From Dehalococcoidia bacterium (lineage in GTDB: Bacteria > Chloroflexota > Dehalococcoidia > Lucifugimonadales > Lucifugimonadaceae): 64,000 nt of DNA. Position 1 is the stretch's first letter; the number at the start of each line of letters is the position of its first letter. Positions 44,806-53,627 of this stretch are shown piece after piece. The position numbers and the translations under genes are program-made. The notes under the pieces were generated by a model. It did not search any database. It worked only from the letters and a program-made list of their open reading frames with translations, and was not told the DNA's origin. The stretch lies in the NCBI GenBank assembly GCA_022824185.1, contig JAJEAU010000022.1, positions 179,447 through 243,446 on the forward strand, given 5' to 3'.

Positions 44806-46103
44806 CCGCCCAACCGAGTGCGACGCCGACTAGCAATCGGCCTCGCAGGTTCATCTTCGCCGTCATCGTCCACCTCGATCTCGTGCATCATCCGATCCCG
44901 TTTCACCTTCAAATACTTCCGGTTGTGATCGTTGGCAGGAGGGGTGATCGGCACCTGTTCCACCATCTCCAGACCAAATCCCTCCAATCCCGCAACCTTC
45001 TTGGGATTATTAGTCAAAAACTTGAACTTCCTAATCCCCAAATCCAACAATATCTGCGCTCCCACGCCATAATGCCGCAAATCAGTCTGAAACCCTAACT
45101 CGTTGTTGGCTTCGACAGTATCCAACCCATTGTCCTGCAATCGATATGCCTTCAATTTATTGATCAAACCAATACCCCGACCCTCTTGGCGCATATAAAC
45201 CAACGCACCAACCCCGGCCTCAGCAATCTGCGACATCGCCGCATCCAACTGCTCGCCGCAATCACACCGACGACTCCCAAAGATATCGCCCGTCAAACAC
45301 TCCGAGTGAACCCGAACAATCGCCGGAACCTCAGGCTCGATCTTCCCCATCACCAACGCCACATGCTCCGCCGGATCGACATTGCTCCGATACGCCACAC
45401 ACCGGAACTCCCCCCACCTGGTTGGCAATCGCGTCGATGTCACCCGCTGCACAAACGACTCCCGACTCAATCGATAGGCAATCATGTCCGCAATCGTCAC
45501 GATCGGAATATCATGCTCCTTCGCCAGCACCTCCAACTCCGGCCGCCGCGCCATCGTCCCGTCGTCGTTCATGATCTCGCAAATTACCGCCGCCGACCGT
45601 TTCCCAGCCGCTCGCACCAGATCAATCGAGCCTTCCGTATGCCCCGCACGCACCAAAACCCCGCCTTCCTGATACCGCAACGGAAAAACATGGCCGGGTT
45701 GGACGAAATTCTCAGAAGACGCCTCGGTTTCCGACAACAACCTGATCGTGTGCGCCCGATCCGCTGACGATATCCCCGTCGTGATGCCAAACGCAGCATC
45801 GACCGCCACCGTCATCGCCGTCGAGTGGGGTGATGTGTTGTGCCGCACCATCAACGGCATTCCCAACCGATCCAAATCCTCCCCCTCCATCGGCACGCAT
45901 ATCAATCCCCGACCTTGAACCGCCATGAAGTTGATCTGTTCCGCCGACGCGTCCTCCGCCGCCATCACAAAATCGCCCTCGTTCTCACGGTCCTCGTCGT
46001 CCACCATGATCACCATCCCGCCGGAACGGACTCGGGCGATCGCGCGCTCAACCGAAGCCGCAGCTTCAGAGTGCATCGGGCGTGTTTCAGGCGAATCGGT
46101 CAT
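44802..46103 (-). CDS. ribBA: Bifunctional 3,4-dihydroxy-2-butanone-4-phosphate synthase / GTP cyclohydrolase II
   Basis: A 433-residue fusion of both entry enzymes of riboflavin synthesis. The N-terminal half (MVIMVDDEDRENEGDFVMAA, HTEGSIDLVRAAGKR) is RibB; the C-terminal half is RibA with the zinc cysteines of CLTGDIFGSRRCDCGEQL, RQEGRGIGLINKLKAY and FLTNNPKKV. Both halves keep their catalytic motifs, so both activities are expected. A basic/acidic tail follows. 23 bases separate it from ribE. Confidence 0.95.
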   Translation of the reverse strand: MTDSPETRPMHSEAAASVERAIARVRSGGMVIMVDDEDRENEGDFVMAAEDASAEQINFMAVQGRGLICVPMEGEDLDRLGMPLMVRHNTSPHSTAMTVAVDAAFGITTGISSADRAHTIRLLSETEASSENFVQPGHVFPLRYQEGGVLVRAGHTEGSIDLVRAAGKRSAAVICEIMNDDGTMARRPELEVLAKEHDIPIVTIADMIAYRLSRESFVQRVTSTRLPTRWGEFRCVAYRSNVDPAEHVALVMGKIEPEVPAIVRVHSECLTGDIFGSRRCDCGEQLDAAMSQIAEAGVGALVYMRQEGRGIGLINKLKAYRLQDNGLDTVEANNELGFQTDLRHYGVGAQILLDLGIRKFKFLTNNPKKVAGLEGFGLEMVEQVPITPPANDHNRKYLKVKRDRMMHEIEVDDDGEDEPARPIASRRRTRLGG

Positions 46104-46126
46104 CAGTCTTAACCGATTCTACGTCG

Positions 46127-46717
46127 CTATCGTGATACAAACCGTTCGACGTACTTGCCAGTTAGATCGCATTCGATGTTCACCGAATCGCCAACCCGCA
46201 AGCTGCCAAGCGTGGTATGCACCGCCGTGTAGGGGATCAGCGTGAACGTAAATCCCGACGGCGTGCAGTCGAACGACGTCAGACTCACGCCCTCCACAGC
46301 CACGAAACCCTTCTCAACCACATATCGTGCGATTTCGTCCGAACACTCCACCGTGATCAACTTGGCATCACGTTCGACGACGGCGTCGGTGACCCGTCCA
46401 ATGCCATCCACATGACCTTGAACCATGTGCCCGCCGACTCGATCACCGTACCTAAGCGCCCGTTCAAGATTTACATGCGAACCAACGTGAAGCTCGTCGA
46501 ACCACGTCCGACGGTACGTCTCTGGCGCAACGTCCAATGAGATCCAATTGTCTTGGAGTTCGGTGACCGTGAAGCATGACCCGCTGACCGAGACTGAATC
46601 CGAAACCGCAAGCCTGTCCGAGCCCGACATCACCCGCGCCGCTGCCACCACGAGCTTACCCTCGTACCTGCCATGCTCGGCAATCACTCCGACCTCTTCA
46701 ACAATGCCGCTGAACAT
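46127..46717 (-). CDS. ribE: Riboflavin synthase, alpha chain
   Basis: A 196-residue enzyme made of two repeated lumazine-binding halves (MFSGIVEEVGVI... and VGGHMVQGHVDGIGRV...). It dismutates two lumazines to riboflavin. SVSGSCFTVTEL and VEGVSLTSFDC are the paired motifs. I chose the ATG at 46717 because family members begin MFTGI; a GTG two codons upstream overlaps the ribD stop. The second half has DCTPSGFTFTLIP, where canonical proteins have a shorter turn. Confidence 0.93.
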   Translation of the reverse strand: MFSGIVEEVGVIAEHGRYEGKLVVAAARVMSGSDRLAVSDSVSVSGSCFTVTELQDNWISLDVAPETYRRTWFDELHVGSHVNLERALRYGDRVGGHMVQGHVDGIGRVTDAVVERDAKLITVECSDEIARYVVEKGFVAVEGVSLTSFDCTPSGFTFTLIPYTAVHTTLGSLRVGDSVNIECDLTGKYVERFVSR

Positions 46718-46719
46718 GT

Positions 46720-47826
46720 TCACCTTTCTTGACTGTAGTCGACATATCCAATTATCGCGAAATCGTTACCGAACCGTTCAACTCGAGAGCAATCCACTTT
46801 GATCGAATCGCGCATCGACATTGCACCTGCGCCGCCCACCGGCGAGAGAGCATTTCCGCCGCCGATCATCTTGGCTGTTGAAATATACGCGACGACCTTG
46901 TCCACCAGTTTTCTATCAATCAACTCGCCGTTCAATCTCGACCCAGCCTCAACCAGCACGTTGTGCACGCCGAGTTCACCCAGACGACGCATCAGAGCCG
47001 TCAAATCCACAGTCTCTCCCGACTCATCAGGCAACCTCCACACCTCGCAACGATCGCCAACACCATCTCCCGACGCAACAACCTGAATCACGCCCCCACC
47101 CTCGCCGAGCAGGGCAGCATCGGACGGTAGCCGACCAACGCTGTCAACGACAACGCGACGCCGGGGACGGTTTCCCAGGCGTTTCCCAGTTCTCGAATCC
47201 CTCGCAGTCAACCGCGGATCGTCGGCCAACACCGTCCCGATACCCGTCATCACGACATCCGACCGGTACCTCAACTTATGAGCATGACCACGAGCCTCTT
47301 CCCCCGTGATCCACTGAGAATCCCCGCTCCGCGTCGCAATCTTCCCATCCAACGACATCGCCCACTTCATCGTCACAAACGGCAAACCCGTCCTCACATG
47401 CTTGGCAAAGCCCTCGATCAGCTCCTCGGCTCGACGCTTTGAAACATCGTCGACGTCACCTGAAACCTCGACCCCGGCATCTCGCAACTCGGCGAATCCA
47501 CGACCAGAAACCTCCGGATTCGGGTCGACAACCGGGCACACGACTCGCCGTATCCCTGCTTCAACGATCGCTTTTGTACACGGTGCCGTTGTAGCGACGT
47601 GTTGATGCGGCTCCAACGTGCAATAGATCGTGCCCCCGCGAGCCGCCTCCCGCGCCTCTCCCAGCGCAGCCGCTTCCGCATGTGGACCCGGACTCGGCGC
47701 TGTCGCCCCTTCGCCAACCACCGTCTCACCATCGGCCGAAACGACAACCGCACCAACCGCCGGCCGAGGCGCCAATCCACCAATCGCCCCCTCCGCCAAC
47801 TCAAGCGCTCGTCCCAGGAAATCCAT
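46720..47826 (-). CDS. ribD: Riboflavin biosynthesis deaminase/reductase, with altered zinc ligand
   Basis: A 368-residue bifunctional protein. Residues 1-145 are the pyrimidine deaminase with HAE (49-51) and C83 in TTAPCTKAI. The second canonical zinc ligand, normally the Cys of LEPC, is His74 here (CTLEPHQHV). Residues 150-368 are the reductase (FVTMKWAMSLDGKIATRSGD, WITGEEARGHAHKLR, VLVEAGSRLNGELI). It performs the second and third steps of riboflavin synthesis. I chose the ATG at 47826; an upstream extension to 47889 is hydrophobic and not family-like. First gene of the rib operon. Confidence 0.9.
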   Translation of the reverse strand: MDFLGRALELAEGAIGGLAPRPAVGAVVVSADGETVVGEGATAPSPGPHAEAAALGEAREAARGGTIYCTLEPHQHVATTAPCTKAIVEAGIRRVVCPVVDPNPEVSGRGFAELRDAGVEVSGDVDDVSKRRAEELIEGFAKHVRTGLPFVTMKWAMSLDGKIATRSGDSQWITGEEARGHAHKLRYRSDVVMTGIGTVLADDPRLTARDSRTGKRLGNRPRRRVVVDSVGRLPSDAALLGEGGGVIQVVASGDGVGDRCEVWRLPDESGETVDLTALMRRLGELGVHNVLVEAGSRLNGELIDRKLVDKVVAYISTAKMIGGGNALSPVGGAGAMSMRDSIKVDCSRVERFGNDFAIIGYVDYSQER

Positions 47827-48183
47827 ACCCAAAGTATCTATCACCAACAACACCATCCCCACAATCGCAGGCGTGACCACGAATCCCAAAAATCATCTGG
47901 ACGAGGATGGCGAGATTCTTGGTGGACGACAAGAACCGTCAACCCGTTCGATCTTGCTTCTATATTCAAGAAATTTTCGCGAATACGAACTGCAAACCAA
48001 CAAAAACGCGGCGTAACGCCTCAAAATCTCCAAAAATTTCAGAAAAAAGCAGTTAATATATGTTGAAAACATGAAGATGCGAAGTTACGCTTTTACAATG
48101 CGCCCATCGTTGGGCATCCCTTGTTGGTCGCATGTTCGGTTAGACCTCGGCAAGGCGAAACCCTCGGAAAGGTAAAACACGTG
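47827..48183. other. Divergent intergenic region, rib operon and surface protein
   Basis: This 357-base gap carries the start regions of ribD (minus) and the LPXTG-like gene (plus). The middle, about 47990-48075, is A/T-rich. TACAAT at 48094-48099 is a possible -10 for the plus gene. A short hairpin GCCCA-TCGT-TGGGC lies at 48103-48116 in its presumed leader, and GGAAAGG near 48160 may be a ribosome-binding site. I looked for an FMN riboswitch before ribD and see none. Confidence 0.4.
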
Positions 48184-51100
48184 ATGAAATCCCCTACATC
48201 ACTGATCAGGTTCAGGAACGCGGTGAGCGTTATGCTGGCTTTGTCGGCAATCTTCGCCGTCGTCATAAGCACCATATCTATGCCCGGCGATAGGGCTGCC
48301 GCGCAGGTGGCTGATGCGACTACAGCGGTGGAAGCACGTGCAGAGGCGTGGTTTAACTCCCTAACCCTTGATCAGGCGATCAACGCATTGTTGGCGGCAG
48401 CGGATAGAGACGCTGTCGCAGACGTTGATGGCGACGCGGACACGCAGGGCCGCCAGTACGTCGACATCGTTGATCCTGCCGATGTCAATCTGCCTATCGA
48501 ATTCATCAAAAAGGCTTGGGATGATAAATCCGCTACCCAGTCGTTTTACGATGGCTTGCCAGCAGACACGACAGCGGAATCTGACAGCGGCAACGCCAAC
48601 AAAGCCTTCGTTATCACCCTCGTAGACGGCAGTGCCTCTGCTACTGACGGCGACGACCTCTACGCAGTCGGCAATGAACTCGTACCCGGTGCCAATGCGA
48701 TCCGAGGATTCCAAAGCGTTGAACTGTGGTGGGATCACTTGACCTGTCTCGAAGCTCGCATCGCAGTCGGTGAAGACAACGATGTCCTTGAAACAACCGA
48801 TCAGGATACGAACACTCCTAACCTCCAACCTGAAACCAGTGCCGTCTGTACCGCCAATCTGAACGCTGATGGCACCGCCGTTACTTCTGTAACCGTGAAC
48901 GCCTATAGCGATGTCAAAGCAATGGTCAACGAAGATGTGGCAAATGTCGACGATGTGGGTCAAGCCATCCTAGGTCTTTCAAGCGCCGGTGCTGCCAGCA
49001 GTGCTGACAACGCGCGAGCGAAGCAGTGGTGGGACTCGCTGACTGCCACCGAGAGGGTAGACGCGCTTTACGGCGATGCTGCTACAGATGCTGTTGCTGG
49101 CGATATTGTCGTTACCACTGGCGATACCACAACGATCACGGTAACCCGCGCTTATCTCGCCTCTCGAAAGTACGGTGAGATCACGGCAGCAACCAAGTTC
49201 GTGGCTGGTGCGCTTGAACCTTCGACCGATACCGCCGCGTTGCCGCTGAGCGAAGCATCGAAGAACTTGGTCGTCGCGATCAAGGAGCTGATCAACGACC
49301 GCTGGGAGTGGGTCTACCACATGGGCGGTTCCAACGAAATGGGCATCTCCGAGTTGGTCTACTGGTGGGATAGTTTGGGTGACACGGCTGACGCTGCTAC
49401 GGGTAGCACGCAGAGGCGGATCGCGGTTGGTTTTGACAACGAGCCGGAAGGTGGCCCCACAGCCACGTTCACCGCTGCCGGTTACAGCGTGAACTGGAAC
49501 GCCCTCAACCCCACGCCCTTCTCCGCTGATGGCAAGGACTTGGAGGAGCAGGTCTTTGAAGTCGGACAAGCCATCCTCTTTACCAATCCTGACCCGCTTC
49601 CCAATGTTGCCGCGTGGTGGGCCACGCTCAACGCTGACCAGATGGTCAACGTGGTATATGGAAGCCCACTGTTGGTTGAGGATGGAGACAGCGATGCCAC
49701 AACAGCTAGAACTCCGGTTGCGCATGAGAACGACCGCAAGATGTTCCAGGTGCCGTATGCCATGCTGACAGGACACGTGATTTTCGAGGATCTGCACCCG
49801 GCTACTACAGTTCTACTCGGTCGCCATGGCATTACAGACGCACCAGGTTTTGACGCCGATGAAAGCGGGGCGATAGATACGGCGACTTATGATCACGATA
49901 GTGACCCCGACACCGTCGCCGTTGCCGAAAACGCAGTGATCAGCACCAAAACCGTCGTCGACACGATTGCTGCGGAACTCTTCGATCCACCGACCCAGTT
50001 GCCGCCAGCGACACGGGCCACGTATGCTGCTGCTGACAACAGCAGGACTGTAAATGGTTCTGAGGGCGACGATAACGACTTCGATTGGCCATACAACAGC
50101 GACAACAAAGCTGCCAACGTCGCCGACTGGTGGGAGACTACCGACTGCCGCGTGATGCGCTTGGCGGTAGGCGAGGACAACGACTACTTCCAAAACGAGA
50201 TCACCCGTGCCAAACATCCAACGGTTACTGACGACACGACTACGACTGTAGACGAGTCGATGGAAACCATACCAGCAGAAACCAGCAGCATCTACTGTGC
50301 CCACTTCCCTGGTCACGATGACAATACCGCGAACGACCTCAGCGAAGAAGCGCAAAAGCGTATCGTGGAAGTCGGCAGGGCACTACTCAACCTAGATGCT
50401 GATCGCGGCGAAGCTGAACTCGGTATAACTGCGGCAAACGCTTTGCACGCTGGACGCCCGTCGTTCAACGAGGCAGCGACCGGTATGCCGACCATCGCCG
50501 GAACCGCGCAAGTTGGTGCCGAATTGACCTCCGCAAAAGGCAATATCGCTGACGAGGATGGTGTTGGCACCTTTGAATACCAGTGGTTCAGCGGCGACGA
50601 CCCGGTTGGCACTGACAGTTCGACGTACACAGTGCAACCCACAGACGTTGGCAAGTCCATCACCGTCCGATACTCGTTCGTTGACGGCGAGCGCTATCCC
50701 GAATCTAGGACCAGCAGCGCCACCTCCGTCATCGCGGGATCCCCGGGTCAAATCTCCCGGATCGAACCGGCGATCCGAAGCGTGACTCTCTCCGCTGGAG
50801 ACGAGGTCAAACTCGCAGTCGATGTCTACGGCCTGCAAAACGTCAAAGACAACAAGCTTCTCGCAGACTTCGATTGGACGCAGACCAGCGGCTCGAACAC
50901 CCCTGAGGACCTCGATGGTTCGACTCGTGAGATCGAGTACACCGCACCGTCGTCATCGGGCACCTACACCATCACGGCGACGCTCGGCGGCGGACAATGC
51001 CAGCCCAAGGTCGAAGCCGAGCGTGAAACCGCCTGCTCGGCATCCATCACCGTCCAAGTCCGACGTCCGGCACCTGCGGCTACCGAAGATCAAACACCTC

Positions 51101-51756
51101 CGGTCAACCCGCCCGGTGAAATCCCGACGATCCTGACCGACTCCGATGGCAACCAGTACGAGGTCATCACTCCGGTCGAGGGCGGCACGTTCGACGCAGG
51201 CGAGGGTTACTCGATCCACGTCCCGTCAGGCGCAGTCCCCAACGGTGAGGTCATCGGTGTCCGAATGTCGGCAGAAGGCGAAGCATCAAACGTCGGCATG
51301 TCGCACCAGCGATACACGCTAGGTGGCAACACCTACGGCATCCACGTGGTCGACGGATCGGGCGCTGCGGTCAGCAGCACCGTGCTCGAAGACCCCGCAA
51401 GGGTCTGCGTCCCGCTGCCCGACGCGTTCCGCACGAAGATCTCCGACCTTGGGTTGGTTGGTCTCAACAGCGACGGATCGCTCACGGTCTACGCAGCCAA
51501 CGTCCGCCTAGGCGACCAAGGCACGCAGGTCTGCGGCAACGTCAGCGGCATCCCTGCCACCGTCGCGGTAGGCAGCCAAGGCGCACCGGAACCGATCCCG
51601 ACGGAAATTCCGCTGGAAGATCGGTTGCCCGAAACAGGCGCAACAGCTCCGTCGAGCAACGGAGCGCTGTTCGCCCTGATCCTTGGCTTCGCCGTCCTAA
51701 CCCTAAGCACGTTTGCGGTGATCTACCGCCGACGCCCAACAACCAGACACAAGTAA
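48184..51756 (+). CDS. Large LPXTG-like surface protein with three long repeats and Ig-like domains
   Basis: A 1190-residue protein. Residues 1-40 are a signal peptide (hydrophobic AVSVMLALSAIFAVVI, cleavage near RAAAQ). Three repeats of roughly 200-265 residues follow, each with the same order of marks: AWFNSLTLDQAINAL / QWWDSLTATERVDAL / AWWATLNADQMVNVV; then LWWDHL...RIAVGEDND / YWWDSL...RIAVGFDNE / DWWETT...RLAVGEDND; then VGQAILGL / VGQAILF / VGRALLNL. Ig-like domains come next (FEYQWFSGDDPVG, TVQPTDVGKSITVRYSF; FDWTQTSGSN). The C-terminus is LPETGATAP, a hydrophobic helix and RRR, a sortase-type wall signal. No sortase gene is in the window. Function unknown, probably adhesion or cell envelope. 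Confidence 0.82.
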   Translation: MKSPTSLIRFRNAVSVMLALSAIFAVVISTISMPGDRAAAQVADATTAVEARAEAWFNSLTLDQAINALLAAADRDAVADVDGDADTQGRQYVDIVDPADVNLPIEFIKKAWDDKSATQSFYDGLPADTTAESDSGNANKAFVITLVDGSASATDGDDLYAVGNELVPGANAIRGFQSVELWWDHLTCLEARIAVGEDNDVLETTDQDTNTPNLQPETSAVCTANLNADGTAVTSVTVNAYSDVKAMVNEDVANVDDVGQAILGLSSAGAASSADNARAKQWWDSLTATERVDALYGDAATDAVAGDIVVTTGDTTTITVTRAYLASRKYGEITAATKFVAGALEPSTDTAALPLSEASKNLVVAIKELINDRWEWVYHMGGSNEMGISELVYWWDSLGDTADAATGSTQRRIAVGFDNEPEGGPTATFTAAGYSVNWNALNPTPFSADGKDLEEQVFEVGQAILFTNPDPLPNVAAWWATLNADQMVNVVYGSPLLVEDGDSDATTARTPVAHENDRKMFQVPYAMLTGHVIFEDLHPATTVLLGRHGITDAPGFDADESGAIDTATYDHDSDPDTVAVAENAVISTKTVVDTIAAELFDPPTQLPPATRATYAAADNSRTVNGSEGDDNDFDWPYNSDNKAANVADWWETTDCRVMRLAVGEDNDYFQNEITRAKHPTVTDDTTTTVDESMETIPAETSSIYCAHFPGHDDNTANDLSEEAQKRIVEVGRALLNLDADRGEAELGITAANALHAGRPSFNEAATGMPTIAGTAQVGAELTSAKGNIADEDGVGTFEYQWFSGDDPVGTDSSTYTVQPTDVGKSITVRYSFVDGERYPESRTSSATSVIAGSPGQISRIEPAIRSVTLSAGDEVKLAVDVYGLQNVKDNKLLADFDWTQTSGSNTPEDLDGSTREIEYTAPSSSGTYTITATLGGGQCQPKVEAERETACSASITVQVRRPAPAATEDQTPPVNPPGEIPTILTDSDGNQYEVITPVEGGTFDAGEGYSIHVPSGAVPNGEVIGVRMSAEGEASNVGMSHQRYTLGGNTYGIHVVDGSGAAVSSTVLEDPARVCVPLPDAFRTKISDLGLVGLNSDGSLTVYAANVRLGDQGTQVCGNVSGIPATVAVGSQGAPEPIPTEIPLEDRLPETGATAPSSNGALFALILGFAVLTLSTFAVIYRRRPTTRHK

Positions 51757-51761
51757 AGGAG

Positions 51762-51815
51762 GCCTCCCCAACAAAACCTCTGTTCCTCTCCAGTTCCGAC
51801 TCACAACGGGGAGGC
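51762..51815 (+). other. Distal inverted repeat after the surface-protein gene
   Basis: GCCTCCCC (51762-51769) and GGGGAGGC (51808-51815) are perfect 8-bp arms about 38 bases apart. They sit just before the main terminator and may add structure to the 3' end of the message. Confidence 0.35.
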
Positions 51816-51820
51816 AACCA

Positions 51821-51853
51821 AAAACGGCGCCCGCAAAAAACGGGCGCCGTTTT
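51821..51853. terminator. Strong bidirectional terminator
   Basis: AAAACGGCGCCCG (51821-51833) and CGGGCGCCGTTTT (51841-51853) form a perfect 13-bp hairpin around CAAAAAA. The T/A tracts at both ends allow it to end transcription of the surface-protein gene on the plus strand and of the convergent gene at 51887 on the minus strand. Confidence 0.9.
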
Positions 51854-51886
51854 CATTTATTGAACTACTCTAGCGACCTTATTGTC

Positions 51887-52264
51887 CTAGTCCAGCGCCA
51901 ACACCCGCTCAACAAACGCGTGCACCAACGGACGATCGGCGTCCCTCTCCCAATCCTCCATAGAGTCTTGGTAAAAATGCCGATGAAACTTCTCAGCCGC
52001 CAAGAATCCGGCTAGAAACCCTTGTTGGGAAAGCTCGTCATCGTAATCTTTGGACAACCGGATAGCGGCATTCTTCAGTGATCGGTGGCTCTCATGCGTC
52101 CAGCCCCGCTCCTGCGCCACCGACATCACCGCATGAGCCGCGGCGCCCCAGAGCTTCTCTGCGCCCTGCAGAACATCCCCACGCTCGAACTCCTCGTCCG
52201 ATGCCGCGAGGAAATCTAGAGCCACCTGTCGGTGCTCTCGGGGCGACATTGTCGTAGTTGCCAT
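51887..52264 (-). CDS. HEPN/PaREP1-like small protein
   Basis: A 125-residue helical protein. LQGAEKLWGAAAHAVMSVAQ, then GWTHESHRSLKNAA and the terminal LAAEKFHRHFYQDSMED helix resemble the PaREP1/HEPN-like group that often lies beside nucleotidyltransferase or toxin genes. No partner is next to it and the RX4-6H RNase motif is not obvious, so activity is uncertain. ATG at 52264 with GAGGG 10 bases upstream. Confidence 0.65.
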   Translation of the reverse strand: MATTTMSPREHRQVALDFLAASDEEFERGDVLQGAEKLWGAAAHAVMSVAQERGWTHESHRSLKNAAIRLSKDYDDELSQQGFLAGFLAAEKFHRHFYQDSMEDWERDADRPLVHAFVERVLALD

Positions 52265-52442
52265 AACTCCAAAACCCTCCAACCCCGATTCTACCCGCCC
52301 TTACCGTTTCAAAACTGAAACCCCAAACAACCCCAACCAATCATTCCAAACCTCAAAACTCCTTCACCTCCTAGCTCACCCACCCCAACACCATTAAAAT
52401 CAATCCCCATCATCCGCGTCAAACCTCTCAGGAACCCCATCC

Positions 52443-53615
52443 ATGAAGATCGCCGACATCCGAGCCTATCCCATCCGCATCTCCAACCGAGACGACGAAA
52501 AATCCGAAGGCTCCACACGTCCCCCGACCATCGAATTCGGCGACTACTACGTCGACCGTTCCGCCTTCACATCAATCTACTCTCACCACCACGAAACAAC
52601 AGTCATCCGAATCGAGACAGACACCGGCATCGTGGGATGGGGCGAGGCACAATCACCGATTTCGCCAAACACCACAACCACCATTGTCCACGAAATCGTC
52701 CGCCCACTAATCATGGGCCGCGACCCCTTCGACATCGAAGCCATCTGGACCCGCAACTACGGCGCAATGCGGGAACGAGGCCATCCCACCGGGTTCTACA
52801 TCGACGCCATCGGCGGCACCGACATCGCCCTGCACGACATCGTCGGCAAATCCATTGGCAAACCCGTCCACAAAATCGCCGGAGGCCGATACCGTGACAA
52901 AATCCACCTCTACGCCGGTATGGGCGGCACCGACCCCGAAAAAGTAGCCGACACCGCCGAGGAACACCTCCAATACGGATACAAAGCCTTCAAGCTCCAC
53001 CTCCTCCTAGACGTCGAAGGCGTCGCCGAGATCGCCCGAGCCGTCCGAAAACGCGTCGGCCCCGACATCATGCTCATGGTCGACACCCACATGCGACAGA
53101 CCGTCGCCAACTCCATCCTCCTCGGACGCGAACTCGAGAAGCTCAACTTCACCTGGCTCGAATCCCCAACCGTCCCCGACGACATCCCCGGTCAGGCCGA
53201 GATTTCCCGAGCCCTCGACATGGCCGTCGCAATAGGGGAGTGGACGCGAACCCGATACGAGATGCGAGAACAATTCGAGCGTCGCGCATACGACATCCTC
53301 ATGCACGACATCGGACGCACCGGCATCAGTGAAGGGCACCGCATCGCAACCCTCGCCGACACCTACAACATCCCCGTCGCACCCCACGTCGGCGGAGGCG
53401 GAATCCTAGCCGTAGCCTCAACCGTCGAGTTCTCCGCATCATGCCCCAACTTCATGATCATGGAACACTCCCACCACGCAAACGCCGTAAAGAGCCGCAT
53501 CCTCAAACAACCCTACGAACCCGTCAACGGCTACTACGAAGTCACCGACAAGCCAGGCCTAGGCGTCGAAGTCGACGAGGACGCCCTCGAAACCTACGCC
53601 TTCCCATCGAACTGA
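52443..53615 (+). CDS. Mandelate racemase/muconate lactonizing enzyme family protein (sugar-acid dehydratase-like)
   Basis: A 390-residue member of the enolase superfamily. Metal ligands are D214 (MLMVDTHMRQT), E240 (FTWLESP) and E266 (AIGEWTRTRY). The catalytic pair is D289 (MHDIGRTG) with H315 (VAPHVGGGG). In place of the K-x-K motif of mandelate racemases it has K184-L-H186. These features point to an acid-sugar dehydratase, but the substrate is unknown. A FGGY kinase gene starts 13 bases downstream, and an HpcH/HpaI aldolase and MFS carrier lie nearby. ATG with CAGGAACC upstream. Confidence 0.85.
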   Translation: MKIADIRAYPIRISNRDDEKSEGSTRPPTIEFGDYYVDRSAFTSIYSHHHETTVIRIETDTGIVGWGEAQSPISPNTTTTIVHEIVRPLIMGRDPFDIEAIWTRNYGAMRERGHPTGFYIDAIGGTDIALHDIVGKSIGKPVHKIAGGRYRDKIHLYAGMGGTDPEKVADTAEEHLQYGYKAFKLHLLLDVEGVAEIARAVRKRVGPDIMLMVDTHMRQTVANSILLGRELEKLNFTWLESPTVPDDIPGQAEISRALDMAVAIGEWTRTRYEMREQFERRAYDILMHDIGRTGISEGHRIATLADTYNIPVAPHVGGGGILAVASTVEFSASCPNFMIMEHSHHANAVKSRILKQPYEPVNGYYEVTDKPGLGVEVDEDALETYAFPSN

Positions 53616-53627
53616 CGCACCGACGTC

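Noticed and set aside
47827..48060. FMN riboswitch upstream of the rib operon
   Set aside because: The conserved RFN sequence blocks and multi-stem layout were not found on the minus strand.
48121..48183. TTG start of the surface protein
   Set aside because: The signal peptide begins at the ATG at 48184; the extra 21 residues add a Cys/Arg-rich segment before it.
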